Part shown: piece after piece, positions 27,266 to 36,004 of the stretch
Layout: the number at the start of each line of letters is the position of its first letter
Numbering within the stretch: position 1 is the first letter of the stretch
From: Saprospiraceae bacterium
Lineage (GTDB): Bacteria; Bacteroidota; Bacteroidia; Chitinophagales; Saprospiraceae
Assembly (NCBI GenBank): GCA_007121335.1
Contig: SKLY01000004.1
Location: 1 to 55,950, forward strand
Direction: 5' to 3'
DNA length: 55,950 bases
Translations under genes and position numbers: made by a program
The notes under the pieces: model-generated
Database searches by the model: none
What the model was told of the DNA's origin: nothing
The model's input: only the letters and a program-made list of their open reading frames with translations

Positions 27266-28768
27266 TTGGAACTTTTAGAGTACTTGCAATACCCCTGGAT
27301 CATCAGGGCACTGATAGCCTCCGTTTTGGTTGGTATCAGTTGCGGCATGCTGGGGGTGTTTATTGTTCTTCGCAATATGGCCCTTATCGGGGATGCACTA
27401 TCCCATGCAATTCTTCCAGGTATTGTGATTGCATTCATAGTCTTCGGCGGTTATCACCTGTCGGGTTTTTTCCTGGGGGCAGTTTTGGCAGGACTGTTAG
27501 CTGCTGCAGCCATAACGTGGATACAGCAAAATCTCCCCACGAAAAACGACGCTGCCATCGGGATAATTTTCACGGTAATGTTTGCCGCCGGGGTGATTGG
27601 AATTTCCATACTTTCCAGGAATGAGGGAGTACATCTCGATCTGCAGGACTTTTTATTTGGCAATATTCTCGGGGTGGGAAGTGAAGATCTCTGGCTCAAT
27701 TTACTGATAGCCATTGCAGTGGTGGGAAGTGTTATGTTCTTTTTCAGGTATTTCTTCATCACTACTTTTCAGGAATCTTATGCCAGGGCCATGGGAATAA
27801 AAAGCGGGGTAGTTCACTACTACCTGATGCTATTGTTGTCGTTTACCGTGGTAGCATCTCTTCAGACAGTGGGTGTGATCCTCGTGGTGGCTATGTTGGT
27901 TACGCCCTCATCGACTGCCTTGCTCTGGTCTGACAACCTGAAGCCCGCACTGGCCATTTCAGCGGGCTTCGGAACACTGTCTGCCATTTCAGGACTCGTG
28001 GCTGCCATCTACCTGGAAATCCCACCGGGTCCGGCAATGGCAATTTGTGCGTTTATCTTTTTTCTGGTTTCAGCTCTTGTGTCCCCCAAAAAGGGGTATT
28101 TATTCCAGTATTTTCGCAAACAAAAATATCGTGCGAAGATTTTGTGGGAAGACATATTAAAGTACACCTTTAAATTCGGTCAAAGAGAACCGGTCAGCAC
28201 GGATCAGGTAAGTATTGGCATAGAGCGAAATCCCCGCGAAGTAAAGAAGGCCATCAAAAAAATGGTTAGAAAGGGTCTGCTTTTGAGGTCCAATGGCGGC
28301 TATAAACTGACCGACAATGGTGCAGCCAGAGGCAAACAACTCGTCCGGGCACACAGACTTTGGGAGACCTGGCTGGTGGGCAAAGCCGGGCTGAGTGAAG
28401 ACCAGATCCACGAGGATGCGGAGTACTACGAACACCTGCTCAATGAGGACATCCTGGACCAAATCGATGCCAGTCTTAACTTCCCAAAAGTGGACCCGCA
28501 CGGCACTCCAATTCCTCAAAAATACGAACGTGAAAAAATTGGCCTGAATAAGCTCAAGACCGGGGACCGGTTTCTATTCCCAAAAGAGAATCCGGTAGTT
28601 GAGCAGCGGGAATCTGAAACCGGCAGCAGGCTAAGGGGCCGCATTTTTCAGTTGATAAGTTCTTCAGAAGTTGGCTTCATAATCTCAGAACCGGGAAAAA
28701 AGACGACGGTAAATGTGCCTAACCTCGAGATTTTACTGGTGGAAAAACTTATTGAACTCCGCGATTAA
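27266..28768 (+). CDS. Metal ABC transporter permease fused to a DtxR-like regulator domain
   Basis: Residues 1-275 form a ZnuB/MntB-type ABC-3 permease with about eight helices and the motifs LRNMALIGDALSHAILPG and AMLVTPSSTALLW. Residues 300-500 resemble the DtxR/MntR repressor: a winged helix (EPVSTDQVSIGIERNPREV), then the metal-binding dimerisation segment with RAHRLWETWL, EDAEYYEHLL and FPKVDPHGTPIP, and a small C-terminal barrel. The start is TTG 27266. Such fusions occur in Bacteroidota; the cytosolic domain may sense Mn, Fe or Zn. No ATPase or binding-protein gene is adjacent, so partners must be encoded elsewhere. Confidence 0.88.
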   Translation: MELLEYLQYPWIIRALIASVLVGISCGMLGVFIVLRNMALIGDALSHAILPGIVIAFIVFGGYHLSGFFLGAVLAGLLAAAAITWIQQNLPTKNDAAIGIIFTVMFAAGVIGISILSRNEGVHLDLQDFLFGNILGVGSEDLWLNLLIAIAVVGSVMFFFRYFFITTFQESYARAMGIKSGVVHYYLMLLLSFTVVASLQTVGVILVVAMLVTPSSTALLWSDNLKPALAISAGFGTLSAISGLVAAIYLEIPPGPAMAICAFIFFLVSALVSPKKGYLFQYFRKQKYRAKILWEDILKYTFKFGQREPVSTDQVSIGIERNPREVKKAIKKMVRKGLLLRSNGGYKLTDNGAARGKQLVRAHRLWETWLVGKAGLSEDQIHEDAEYYEHLLNEDILDQIDASLNFPKVDPHGTPIPQKYEREKIGLNKLKTGDRFLFPKENPVVEQRESETGSRLRGRIFQLISSSEVGFIISEPGKKTTVNVPNLEILLVEKLIELRD

Positions 28769-28877
28769 TTCAGTGAACCCATCGCCATCTTGTCATTTTT
28801 CCAAAATGGAGTTACTCATGATGGATTGGATTAGCAGGTCGAAAATCAGGCCCAGGGGTCAATGGAAATTTTTGTCA

Positions 28878-30326
28878 TCAGTGGACCTGTTCCTTCAGTC
28901 TCTCCACCTGATCAATGGGTTCCAGACCGATTTCACTTCCCTTCTTCAGCATCAGGCTAAAAGCCGCATCAAATTCATTGGGAATATCACCTTCCAGGAT
29001 GGCCTCCCTTATGGCATCCTTGATAATTCCAACATTTCTGGAGGGTTTAATATCGAAGGCCTTCATAATGAGTTCACCGCTGATGGGAGGTTGCCAGTTC
29101 CGTATCTTGTCCCGTTCTTCTACCTCGACGATTCGCTCCCTGACTTTTTGATAATTGGTCAAAAAGCGCTTTACTTTTTCCGGGTTTTTGGAAGTGATAT
29201 CAGCCTCACAGAGTAAAAGGAGAGAGTCGATATCCTCTCCGGCATCAAACAATAACCTGCGCACCGCCGAATCGGTGGCTTCCTCTTTTGTGAGGGCAAT
29301 GGGGCGCAGGTGCAGCATTACCATTTTCTTTACAAACCGCATGGGTTGTCCCATAGGAAGTTTCAATCGCTTGAAGATAGGGGGAACCATTTTGGCACCC
29401 ACCATTTCGTGTCCGTGAAAGGTCCATCCGTGGGCATCTTCAAATCGCTTCGTTTTGGGTTTACCTACATCGTGAAGAAGCGCAGCCCAACGCAGCCAAA
29501 TATCAGGGCTTTTTTTACTCAGGCGGTCGAGCACTTCCAGAGTGTGGTAGAAATTGTCTTTATGCGAAACGCCCTTTCGCGTGTCCACTCCTTTGAGCTT
29601 CGATATCTCGGGGAGGAAATAGGGCAGCAAACCGGTTGAATCCAGCAATTTAAATCCAATGGAGGGTTTGTCGCAGGCCATTATTTTCTGCATTTCTTCC
29701 TTGACCCTCTCCATGGAAATAATGCGGATGCGGTTTGCTGATTTGACAATGCCCTCAAGGGTTTTCTCGCTGATTTCAAAATTGAGTTGGTTGGCAAACC
29801 TCACAGCCCTAAGCATTCTCAAGGGGTCGTCAGAAAAAGTAGCCGCAGGCTCAACAGGGGTCCGAATAATCCCGTTCTCCAGGTCTTTTCTTCCCCCGAA
29901 CTTATCGACAAAATCACCAAGGCCATCCGGTTGCAGTTCGAATGCAAGTGCGTTGACAGTAAAATCCCTTCTGTTGAGATCGTCCTGTAGCGTGCCGGGC
30001 TTTACAACGGGCTTTCGCGAGTCTTTGGAATAGGACTCTTTTCTCGCGCCCACAAACTCCACTTCCAATCCCCCGGTCTGAAGCATGGCTGTTCCGAATC
30101 GCTTAAAAACAGTGACTTTGGGATTCTGCTCTAATCTGGCTGAAACCTCATTGGCGAGTTGGATACCATCTCCGACGCAGAGGATATCGATATCTTTACA
30201 GGACTTTCCGAGGAGTTTATCCCGCACGTAGCCACCCACCACATAAGCACTGACTCCCAATTTGGAAGAGACACTGCCTACCAGTTGCAACAATTCATCT
30301 TCTTTCTTACTGAGTTTTATATTCAC
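28878..30326 (-). CDS. cca: CCA tRNA nucleotidyltransferase with HD domain
   Basis: The 482-residue class II nucleotidyltransferase has the catalytic head YVVGGYVRDKLLGK and DIDI (about 25-50), the RRDFTVNALAF motif, the DDPLRMLRAVRFA motif and a C-terminal HD domain (LLHDVGKP). It adds or repairs the 3' CCA of tRNAs, needed here because the tRNA-Leu gene of this window lacks an encoded CCA. The start is a GTG that overlaps the dusB stop as GTGA, so the two tRNA-processing genes form one unit. Confidence 0.92.
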   Translation of the reverse strand: MNIKLSKKEDELLQLVGSVSSKLGVSAYVVGGYVRDKLLGKSCKDIDILCVGDGIQLANEVSARLEQNPKVTVFKRFGTAMLQTGGLEVEFVGARKESYSKDSRKPVVKPGTLQDDLNRRDFTVNALAFELQPDGLGDFVDKFGGRKDLENGIIRTPVEPAATFSDDPLRMLRAVRFANQLNFEISEKTLEGIVKSANRIRIISMERVKEEMQKIMACDKPSIGFKLLDSTGLLPYFLPEISKLKGVDTRKGVSHKDNFYHTLEVLDRLSKKSPDIWLRWAALLHDVGKPKTKRFEDAHGWTFHGHEMVGAKMVPPIFKRLKLPMGQPMRFVKKMVMLHLRPIALTKEEATDSAVRRLLFDAGEDIDSLLLLCEADITSKNPEKVKRFLTNYQKVRERIVEVEERDKIRNWQPPISGELIMKAFDIKPSRNVGIIKDAIREAILEGDIPNEFDAAFSLMLKKGSEIGLEPIDQVERLKEQVH

Positions 30327-31327
30327 TTTACCAATTGGAGTTCGTCAATATGGCTGTAAGCTCGTTCCATTTCGGAGAGGATTTGATGGAGTTCTTCGGC
30401 GACAGGGGCCTGCACCAGTCTGGATCTCCAGGTTTTGATTTCTGGGAGCCCTCTAAAGTACTGGCCGTAGTGCCGTCTCATTTCCAGGACGCCCAGCTTT
30501 TCACCTTTCCAGCTCACCGAGTGGTCAATGTGTCTTTTGACCACGGCGATTTTATCCTTGATTCCTGGCGATGGGAGTAGTTCCCCGGTTTCAACATAGT
30601 GCTTTATATCCCTGAAAATCCATGGATTTCCAATACTGGCTCTTCCAATCATCAATCCATCAACTCCGTATCTGTTTTTGTATTCCACCGCCTTTTGAGG
30701 AGAATCGATGTCCCCGTTTCCAAATACCGGAATGTGAATTCTGGGATTCTCCACAACCCTGGCGATATGGGCCCAATCAGCTTCTCCTTTGTACATTTGT
30801 TTTCGGGTGCGGCCGTGAATAGATATCGCCTGAATACCCACATCCTGAAGGCGCTCTGCCACTTCCTCAATAAAGATGCTGTCGTTGTCCCACCCCAGTC
30901 GGGTCTTAACGGTCACCGGCAAGCTGGTTGATTTAACCACGGCATCTGTCAGTTTGACCATTTTATCGATATCCCGCAGAATCCCTGCGCCAGCCATTTT
31001 ACACACCACCTTTTTTACCGGACAGCCGTAATTAATATCCAGTACTTCCGGTTTTGCTTCCTCCACTATCTCAGCGGCCCGCATCATGGAATCCAGCTCG
31101 GCCCCAAAAATTTGCACCCCTATGGGTCGCTCATGTTCGTAGATATCCAATTTTTGGAGGCTTTTTTGAGCATCTCTGATGAGACCTTCCACCGAAATAA
31201 ACTCGGTGTACATCATATCGCACCCCTGTTCCTTGCAGAGGAATCTGAAGGGTGGGTCGCTGACATCCTCCATAGGGGCCAAAAGCAGCGGGAAGTCTCC
31301 TAATTCTGTATCTCCTAATTTTGCCAT
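30323..31327 (-). CDS. dusB: tRNA-dihydrouridine synthase (DusB type)
   Basis: The 334-residue FMN-dependent enzyme reduces uridines in the tRNA D-loop. Visible motifs include LLAPMEDVSDPPFRFLC (FMN-barrel start), DINYGCPVKKV with the catalytic Cys, VTVKTRLGWD, ISIHGRTRKQMYKG and GLMIGRASIGNPWIF. The start at ATG 31327 is supported by a promoter ending 18 bases upstream; the longer in-frame start at 31417 would include that promoter. The end overlaps cca as GTGA. Confidence 0.93.
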   Translation of the reverse strand: MAKLGDTELGDFPLLLAPMEDVSDPPFRFLCKEQGCDMMYTEFISVEGLIRDAQKSLQKLDIYEHERPIGVQIFGAELDSMMRAAEIVEEAKPEVLDINYGCPVKKVVCKMAGAGILRDIDKMVKLTDAVVKSTSLPVTVKTRLGWDNDSIFIEEVAERLQDVGIQAISIHGRTRKQMYKGEADWAHIARVVENPRIHIPVFGNGDIDSPQKAVEYKNRYGVDGLMIGRASIGNPWIFRDIKHYVETGELLPSPGIKDKIAVVKRHIDHSVSWKGEKLGVLEMRRHYGQYFRGLPEIKTWRSRLVQAPVAEELHQILSEMERAYSHIDELQLVK

Positions 31328-31344
31328 AGTCTGAAAAAGCGGTG

Positions 31345-31375
31345 CAAAAATACCGCCTATTTTTTTCTCTTCAAA
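31345..31375 (-). promoter_or_regulatory. Candidate promoter for dusB-cca
   Basis: On the minus strand, TTTG (31375-31372), a 19-base spacer and TATTTTTG (31352-31345) match the Bacteroidota consensus at both elements. Transcription would start about 11 bases before the ATG at 31327. Confidence 0.55.
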
Positions 31376-31424
31376 GAACGGGCCCCACTCAAAAAAATTA
31401 AGTGCAGTTTGGGCCACCTCTCAT

Positions 31425-32903
31425 TTAACATTTTACCCCGAATCCCTCTCGTCTGAAATCGCCCACAGCCTCTGCGCTGCCATCGGCTAGTCTGTGTACT
31501 GCGTGGACGCCTCCAAAAAACAGGGAATGACCTTTCCACAATTTCAGGGGCTTGTTGGTTTGGAAGTCCTGCTCAATGTAAGGGGTCGCCTCTAAATGGA
31601 AAAACCGGTCGTCCAAATGCAGGCGTTTTTTCTCCACAGCCTCCCGCAGCGGCATACCAACAGCCAGCAAATTCCAGATTACACAACTCAGCGCATACGG
31701 GATTCTTCCGGCACCGCCCGTTCCCAACACTACTCTTTCACCATCACTTCCCGCTATCACAACCGGATTCATCATTGAGCTGAGTCTGGTATTGGGTGTC
31801 CATGAGTGATATCCTCCGGGGAGCAGCGCACTCTCACCCAGCATATTGTTCATGTGAATATGGCTCTGGGGATCAAAATGTCCATTCCCCTCTCCGATGG
31901 TAGTAGTGAGCGCTGCGCAATTTCCACTGGCATCAATAATAGAAATGTGACTGGTACTTCCCCACTTTCGATTGAACTCGCGCGCCACCCAATTTTTTAA
32001 CGCAGTCGGGTCTCTCTGCAATTTACCGGCCGCAGAAAAGGCATTGAAAAATGAGGTCAGGTACTCCCGGTCGAAAAATTTGAATGTCTTTTCTTCAGAA
32101 AACAAATCCGTCAGGGCCCTTGCCATTACTGCTCCTCCCAGAGCAGGCAGTGGCGCGCAGGTGATGGTATTCTTATCAAGTGCAAACTGCAATGGGTCTC
32201 TCAACTCCACCCTGTAGGATTTTAAATCTTCCAGACTCAAACTGCCACCCGCTTCATCAAAAAGTCGCTGCTGTACGCCGGCGTAATAGCCCTCGTAAAA
32301 TTCACGGGGCCCTTCTATGCCAATTACTTCCATGTAATCAGCCAGCCCTGGCAAGTTCACTACAGTGCCTAAATCGGGCTCCTCACCATTGTCTTTGAGC
32401 AGTAATTCCCTGCCGGTATCGCTGTGGCCAATAATTCCTTTTAGCAGGGAAATATCGTACTGCTGAAAATCATTGATTGGAACCCCTGCGCGCATTAATT
32501 GGACTCCGGGTTCAAAAAGCTCCCTAACCGGAATCCTGCCGCTGTGCTCGTGCATGGCAAAAATTCCCGCTATGGCTCCAGGAGTAGCCGCAGCCCCGTT
32601 TCCGTAGTAAAACACTTCGGTATCGTCTCCAAAATGGACGGTATATGGCAAAAAATCATATGATTCGGCGGGTCGTTTTTGCAGCGGTGTCTGGCAGAAA
32701 AAGTCAAACAATACGGGCTTTCGGTCATTTTCCCAAATGAGCGCAAGTGCCCCACCACCGGGGGATCCCATACAGGGTTCAGCCACAAAAGAACCAACGT
32801 AAGCAGCTATCAATGCGTCTGTAGCACTTCCGCCTGCTTTCAACACTTCCATGGCGATATTTGCCGTTTCGGGGTGGCCCGCAGCCACAGCTCCATACTT
32901 CAT
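31425..32903 (-). CDS. Gamma-glutamyltransferase-family Ntn hydrolase
   Basis: The 492-residue protein has the gamma-glutamyltransferase layout. The N-terminal half (MKYGAVAAGHPETA..., GSPGGGA near 46-52) is followed by the autocleavage site at Thr317 in GSTSHISI, which starts the small subunit and serves as nucleophile. The later motifs are MNNMLGE, SSMMNPVV and GTGGAGRIP. No signal peptide is present with this start, so a cytoplasmic role is implied, unlike periplasmic GGT of E. coli. Substrate could be glutathione, another gamma-glutamyl compound or an acylated antibiotic; this cannot be told. The longer start at 32975 adds 24 unrelated residues. Confidence 0.88.
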   Translation of the reverse strand: MKYGAVAAGHPETANIAMEVLKAGGSATDALIAAYVGSFVAEPCMGSPGGGALALIWENDRKPVLFDFFCQTPLQKRPAESYDFLPYTVHFGDDTEVFYYGNGAAATPGAIAGIFAMHEHSGRIPVRELFEPGVQLMRAGVPINDFQQYDISLLKGIIGHSDTGRELLLKDNGEEPDLGTVVNLPGLADYMEVIGIEGPREFYEGYYAGVQQRLFDEAGGSLSLEDLKSYRVELRDPLQFALDKNTITCAPLPALGGAVMARALTDLFSEEKTFKFFDREYLTSFFNAFSAAGKLQRDPTALKNWVAREFNRKWGSTSHISIIDASGNCAALTTTIGEGNGHFDPQSHIHMNNMLGESALLPGGYHSWTPNTRLSSMMNPVVIAGSDGERVVLGTGGAGRIPYALSCVIWNLLAVGMPLREAVEKKRLHLDDRFFHLEATPYIEQDFQTNKPLKLWKGHSLFFGGVHAVHRLADGSAEAVGDFRREGFGVKC

Positions 32904-32974
32904 CTCCTGAAGATTTTTTCTAAAAAATAGGCCCCACTCGCTACAAGCAAGAAAATAAGCCGGGGTCAATTGCA

Positions 32975-34210
32975 CTACTCATCCGCAGATTTTCCGGACT
33001 CGAGAGGCAGCATCCCGGTTTTTCCGGGAGCCAAAGATAGGTGGAAGGCCAGAGAAAGATGGTTTTCTCCGGCGAAAATATCTCTTTCCCCCTCAATTAT
33101 CAAATCCAGGGTTTGGGCATCAAATGCATTGATCGTTCCCGGAGCAGCCAATCTAATCCCATCTGCAAAGCGATTTAGTTTGTGGAAGATTTCCTGTAAA
33201 ATTCTATTGAGAATAAATTTTCTAAAAAGACCGAAGAGAGTCCGCTGCCAAAGTGACTCAAATTTTGCCTTTTCAAAATAGGTTTTATCGAGTTCCAGTT
33301 TGTTTTGATCACTCAGCGGTACGGCCAAAACCAGTTTTCCGGAAATACTGCCGGATGAAAAGAAGTGAAAGTACAATTTCTTGTCAGCTCGGTAAACCAG
33401 CCCTGGCCTGATTGTCACGGTCCACAGCCCCACCTTATTTTCCACAGTGGGCATCAGCCGGGGTAGCCAATCATAAGCTATTTTTACCTCCGACAGGCCG
33501 TGACCCAGCCTAAGTGATTGGGTAGATGTAATCTTTAAGGATGCCCCATCGACTTGCTTAGGACCAATAATCAGATCGGCAAAAACGGGAAGGTTTCCCG
33601 ATGCGGGATAGCCTGTTTCCAGGTGAAGTCGATTGATAAAAAGTTCAGAGCCGGGAATGAGTCGGTTAAATTCTTCCAGCGCCGGGCCAGGTATTTCCCT
33701 GTTTTGCAGGGCCATATCATTGAGCAAGTTGTCAAAATAGCGTGCCATGTGATTCTTCAACACCCCGGCAATCAGGTTACTGACCCTGTTTACCGGAAGT
33801 TTTAGCGGACCGACTTTAATGCTGGTGTCTTGATCCCAGTCAATCTCTTTTAGTTCGGTTTGAAAGCCCGGTATTGGAATGACTTGTTTCCTCTCAGTTT
33901 TACCGCGTATTTTCAGGCCGCCTTCAAAGAAAGGTTTATTGCGGTGGAGTTTGGAATACAGAGAAATATGGGTACCGATGATAAAGCTCCACTTACCATC
34001 TGCCAATTTTAGAGAAAAAGGCCGGTCTCCCCTCTTCAGCACAAAAGACAAGCCGGTATTGGTCTCCAACTCAAATTTCCGGCCCTCCATCTTTTGGTCC
34101 CACAACTTCACTAGTAACATCAACAGGAGTTTCTCTTCCATTACCCAACTCAAATGGAGGGACAATGCAGAGAGCTGATTATCAAAAGCTGAATTTCTCA
34201 CTTCACTCAT
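32975..34210 (-). CDS. Uncharacterised beta-rich protein (weak resemblance to DUF4403)
   Basis: The 411-residue protein has no signal peptide, lipobox or membrane helix. It has two similar-looking halves rich in alternating strands with amphipathic helices such as NLIAGVLKNHMARYFDNLL and RKFILNRILQEIFHKLN. This pattern recalls tubular lipid-binding (TULIP/DUF4403-like) proteins, but DUF4403 members usually have a lipobox, so the link is weak. The gene is followed by gamma-glutamyltransferase 71 bases later in the same direction. No function is claimed. Confidence 0.7.
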   Translation of the reverse strand: MSEVRNSAFDNQLSALSLHLSWVMEEKLLLMLLVKLWDQKMEGRKFELETNTGLSFVLKRGDRPFSLKLADGKWSFIIGTHISLYSKLHRNKPFFEGGLKIRGKTERKQVIPIPGFQTELKEIDWDQDTSIKVGPLKLPVNRVSNLIAGVLKNHMARYFDNLLNDMALQNREIPGPALEEFNRLIPGSELFINRLHLETGYPASGNLPVFADLIIGPKQVDGASLKITSTQSLRLGHGLSEVKIAYDWLPRLMPTVENKVGLWTVTIRPGLVYRADKKLYFHFFSSGSISGKLVLAVPLSDQNKLELDKTYFEKAKFESLWQRTLFGLFRKFILNRILQEIFHKLNRFADGIRLAAPGTINAFDAQTLDLIIEGERDIFAGENHLSLAFHLSLAPGKTGMLPLESGKSADE

Positions 34211-34473
34211 AATTACCCATATATCAAAATTCGGGCCATCGCCTAAATGGTTTCAGAAAGCGGAATGAAGTAATTTCATTGCAAGGTTCTCAGGAATTCA
34301 CTTTCAACCACCATAATTGTTAAGCTGACAACAAACAGGATGAAAACTGATACAAATCAACATATAACAACCATTGATGGGATATCTTTATGCTTTGAAA
34401 CAAATAAAAACCTGCGGTCATAACCCATGGTTTCAAAAATTCGTTTTACTTTAGAGTTTTTAAATTGAAGACA

Positions 34474-35307
34474 ATGATTTTATTTCCAACAGATTTTTCA
34501 GAATCTTCGGCCAAAGTCTTTCCCTTTGCGTTGGATTTTGCGGCCAAAACAGGGCTGAGTATTCACGTGGTGCACTTTTACCAGGTTGACCTGGGTGAAT
34601 TCCACGGTGCCACTCATTTTCAATACACGGACATAGAGAAAAGCCTCCGCGAGGAAATGGATGGTTTTCTAGAAGGTCTTCCAAAGAATCCAAAGGTTCG
34701 GGTTTTGAACTCGCTGGAGATCGGCTTTCCCATTCAAGGCATGAAACGCCTGACGTCCGAGGGTGAAAAGTACAAATATATCGTGATGAGCACCCAGGGA
34801 CAGCGAAATGCCCTCGAGCGGTTTTTTGGAAGTATTGCCGCTGAAATTTCTGTGCGGTCGGACATTCCTGTTCTGCTAATACCGGCAGGGCTTGAGCACA
34901 AATCCTTTGAAAATATAGTTTTTGCGGCCAACAGGGAATCGGTGCACAAAGACACCATTGACAATATCCGGGCTCTGGTGAAACTCTACAAATCCACTGT
35001 GCATTTTGTATATGTCGCAGATGGCAGAGAAAAGGGCGACCAGGAAGATATCAGAGAGAGGATTATAAACATACTATTTGAAGAAGATGTGCCGGATTTC
35101 CCCTTTCTGATTCATTTTGTAGAAGGTGGGGAAGTCATGGATGGAATCAACCACTACATTGATAAGACCAATGCAGACCTGGCAGTCTTCTGTAACATTA
35201 ACCGAAACTTCTGGCGGTCCATACTGCACCGGAGTACCACCAAGAAAATGGTTATGAATACCAGAGTCCCAATGTTGGTAATCCACCTGACGGAAGAAAA
35301 TGATTAA
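34474..35307 (+). CDS. Tandem universal stress protein (two UspA domains)
   Basis: The 277-residue protein holds two UspA domains. The first (about 1-145) starts MILFPTDFSE and ends with a nucleotide-binding-type segment STQGQRNALERFFGSIAAE then VLLIP. The second (about 150-277, from NIVFAANRES) lacks the glycines expected in that loop and has FCNINRNFWRSILHRSTTKK instead, so it probably does not bind ATP. The start is ATG 34474; a TTG three codons upstream is in frame. It lies 35 bases before a CBS-domain gene, probably the same transcript. Confidence 0.88.
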   Translation: MILFPTDFSESSAKVFPFALDFAAKTGLSIHVVHFYQVDLGEFHGATHFQYTDIEKSLREEMDGFLEGLPKNPKVRVLNSLEIGFPIQGMKRLTSEGEKYKYIVMSTQGQRNALERFFGSIAAEISVRSDIPVLLIPAGLEHKSFENIVFAANRESVHKDTIDNIRALVKLYKSTVHFVYVADGREKGDQEDIRERIINILFEEDVPDFPFLIHFVEGGEVMDGINHYIDKTNADLAVFCNINRNFWRSILHRSTTKKMVMNTRVPMLVIHLTEEND

Positions 35308-35342
35308 TTTCACAGCATCCTTTAAAAAAAACTTTCTAAAAA

Positions 35343-35774
35343 ATGGCATATACTGCGTCCGATCCTGTTTCAAAAATAATGACCACCGACCTGATAACCA
35401 TTTCTCCCAATCAGACGATGGAGGAGGTGGAGCGATTGATCGAAGAAAACACTATAAATCACCTGCCGGTTGTCGATGAGGATTACTCCATTATAGGAAT
35501 GATCAGCAAATCGGATGTTCTCCGGGTATCCTACGGCCTTTCTGTCTTTCACAACAAATACAAAAAGGTCTATAACAAGAGCTTGTTTCGTTCTCTACTG
35601 GTTTCGGATGTCATGACCGAAAATGTAGCTACGCTCACTCCCGAGAAATCCATCGGAGTGGCAATCGGCATTTTGAAAGAAAATCTGTTCCGGGCCATTC
35701 CCATTTGTGAAGACAACAAGATCGTTGGAATAGTCACCCCCATGGACATTATCTCAAAATGCGTGGCTGATTAA
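35343..35774 (+). CDS. CBS-domain pair protein
   Basis: The 143-residue protein consists of two CBS motifs. The first runs from about residue 8 (VSKIMTTDLITISPNQT, VDEDYSIIGMISKSDVL) and the second from about 85 (VSDVMTENVATLTPEKS, EDNKIVGIVTPMDII). Together they form a Bateman module that usually binds adenine nucleotides. There is no catalytic domain. It follows the tandem USP gene by 35 bases; both families sense nucleotide state or stress, so a joint role under energy or oxygen limitation is an inference. Confidence 0.9.
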   Translation: MAYTASDPVSKIMTTDLITISPNQTMEEVERLIEENTINHLPVVDEDYSIIGMISKSDVLRVSYGLSVFHNKYKKVYNKSLFRSLLVSDVMTENVATLTPEKSIGVAIGILKENLFRAIPICEDNKIVGIVTPMDIISKCVAD

Positions 35775-36004
35775 AAAAGGCTGAGGTTCTTCTCTTTGAT
35801 TTGGTCTGCAATGTAGTTTGGAGGTTTCCCAAACCGCCTTTATAGCATTCTTATACGAAACGAGATTACACATTCACCGATTTACAGCTAGTTTATTCTA
35901 TTTCAGTTCGAGTCCTATTTCTAAGTTCCTTTCTACTTCTACCGAAAAGGTTGAGTTTAGCAACTGTTATTTACAATGATTGAAACTAACCAATAAGACT
36001 GACA

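Noticed and set aside
35823-35835. Small hairpin GGTTT-CCC-AAACC between the CBS and pdhB genes
   Set aside because: Five base pairs with a three-base loop and no T-run; likely chance.
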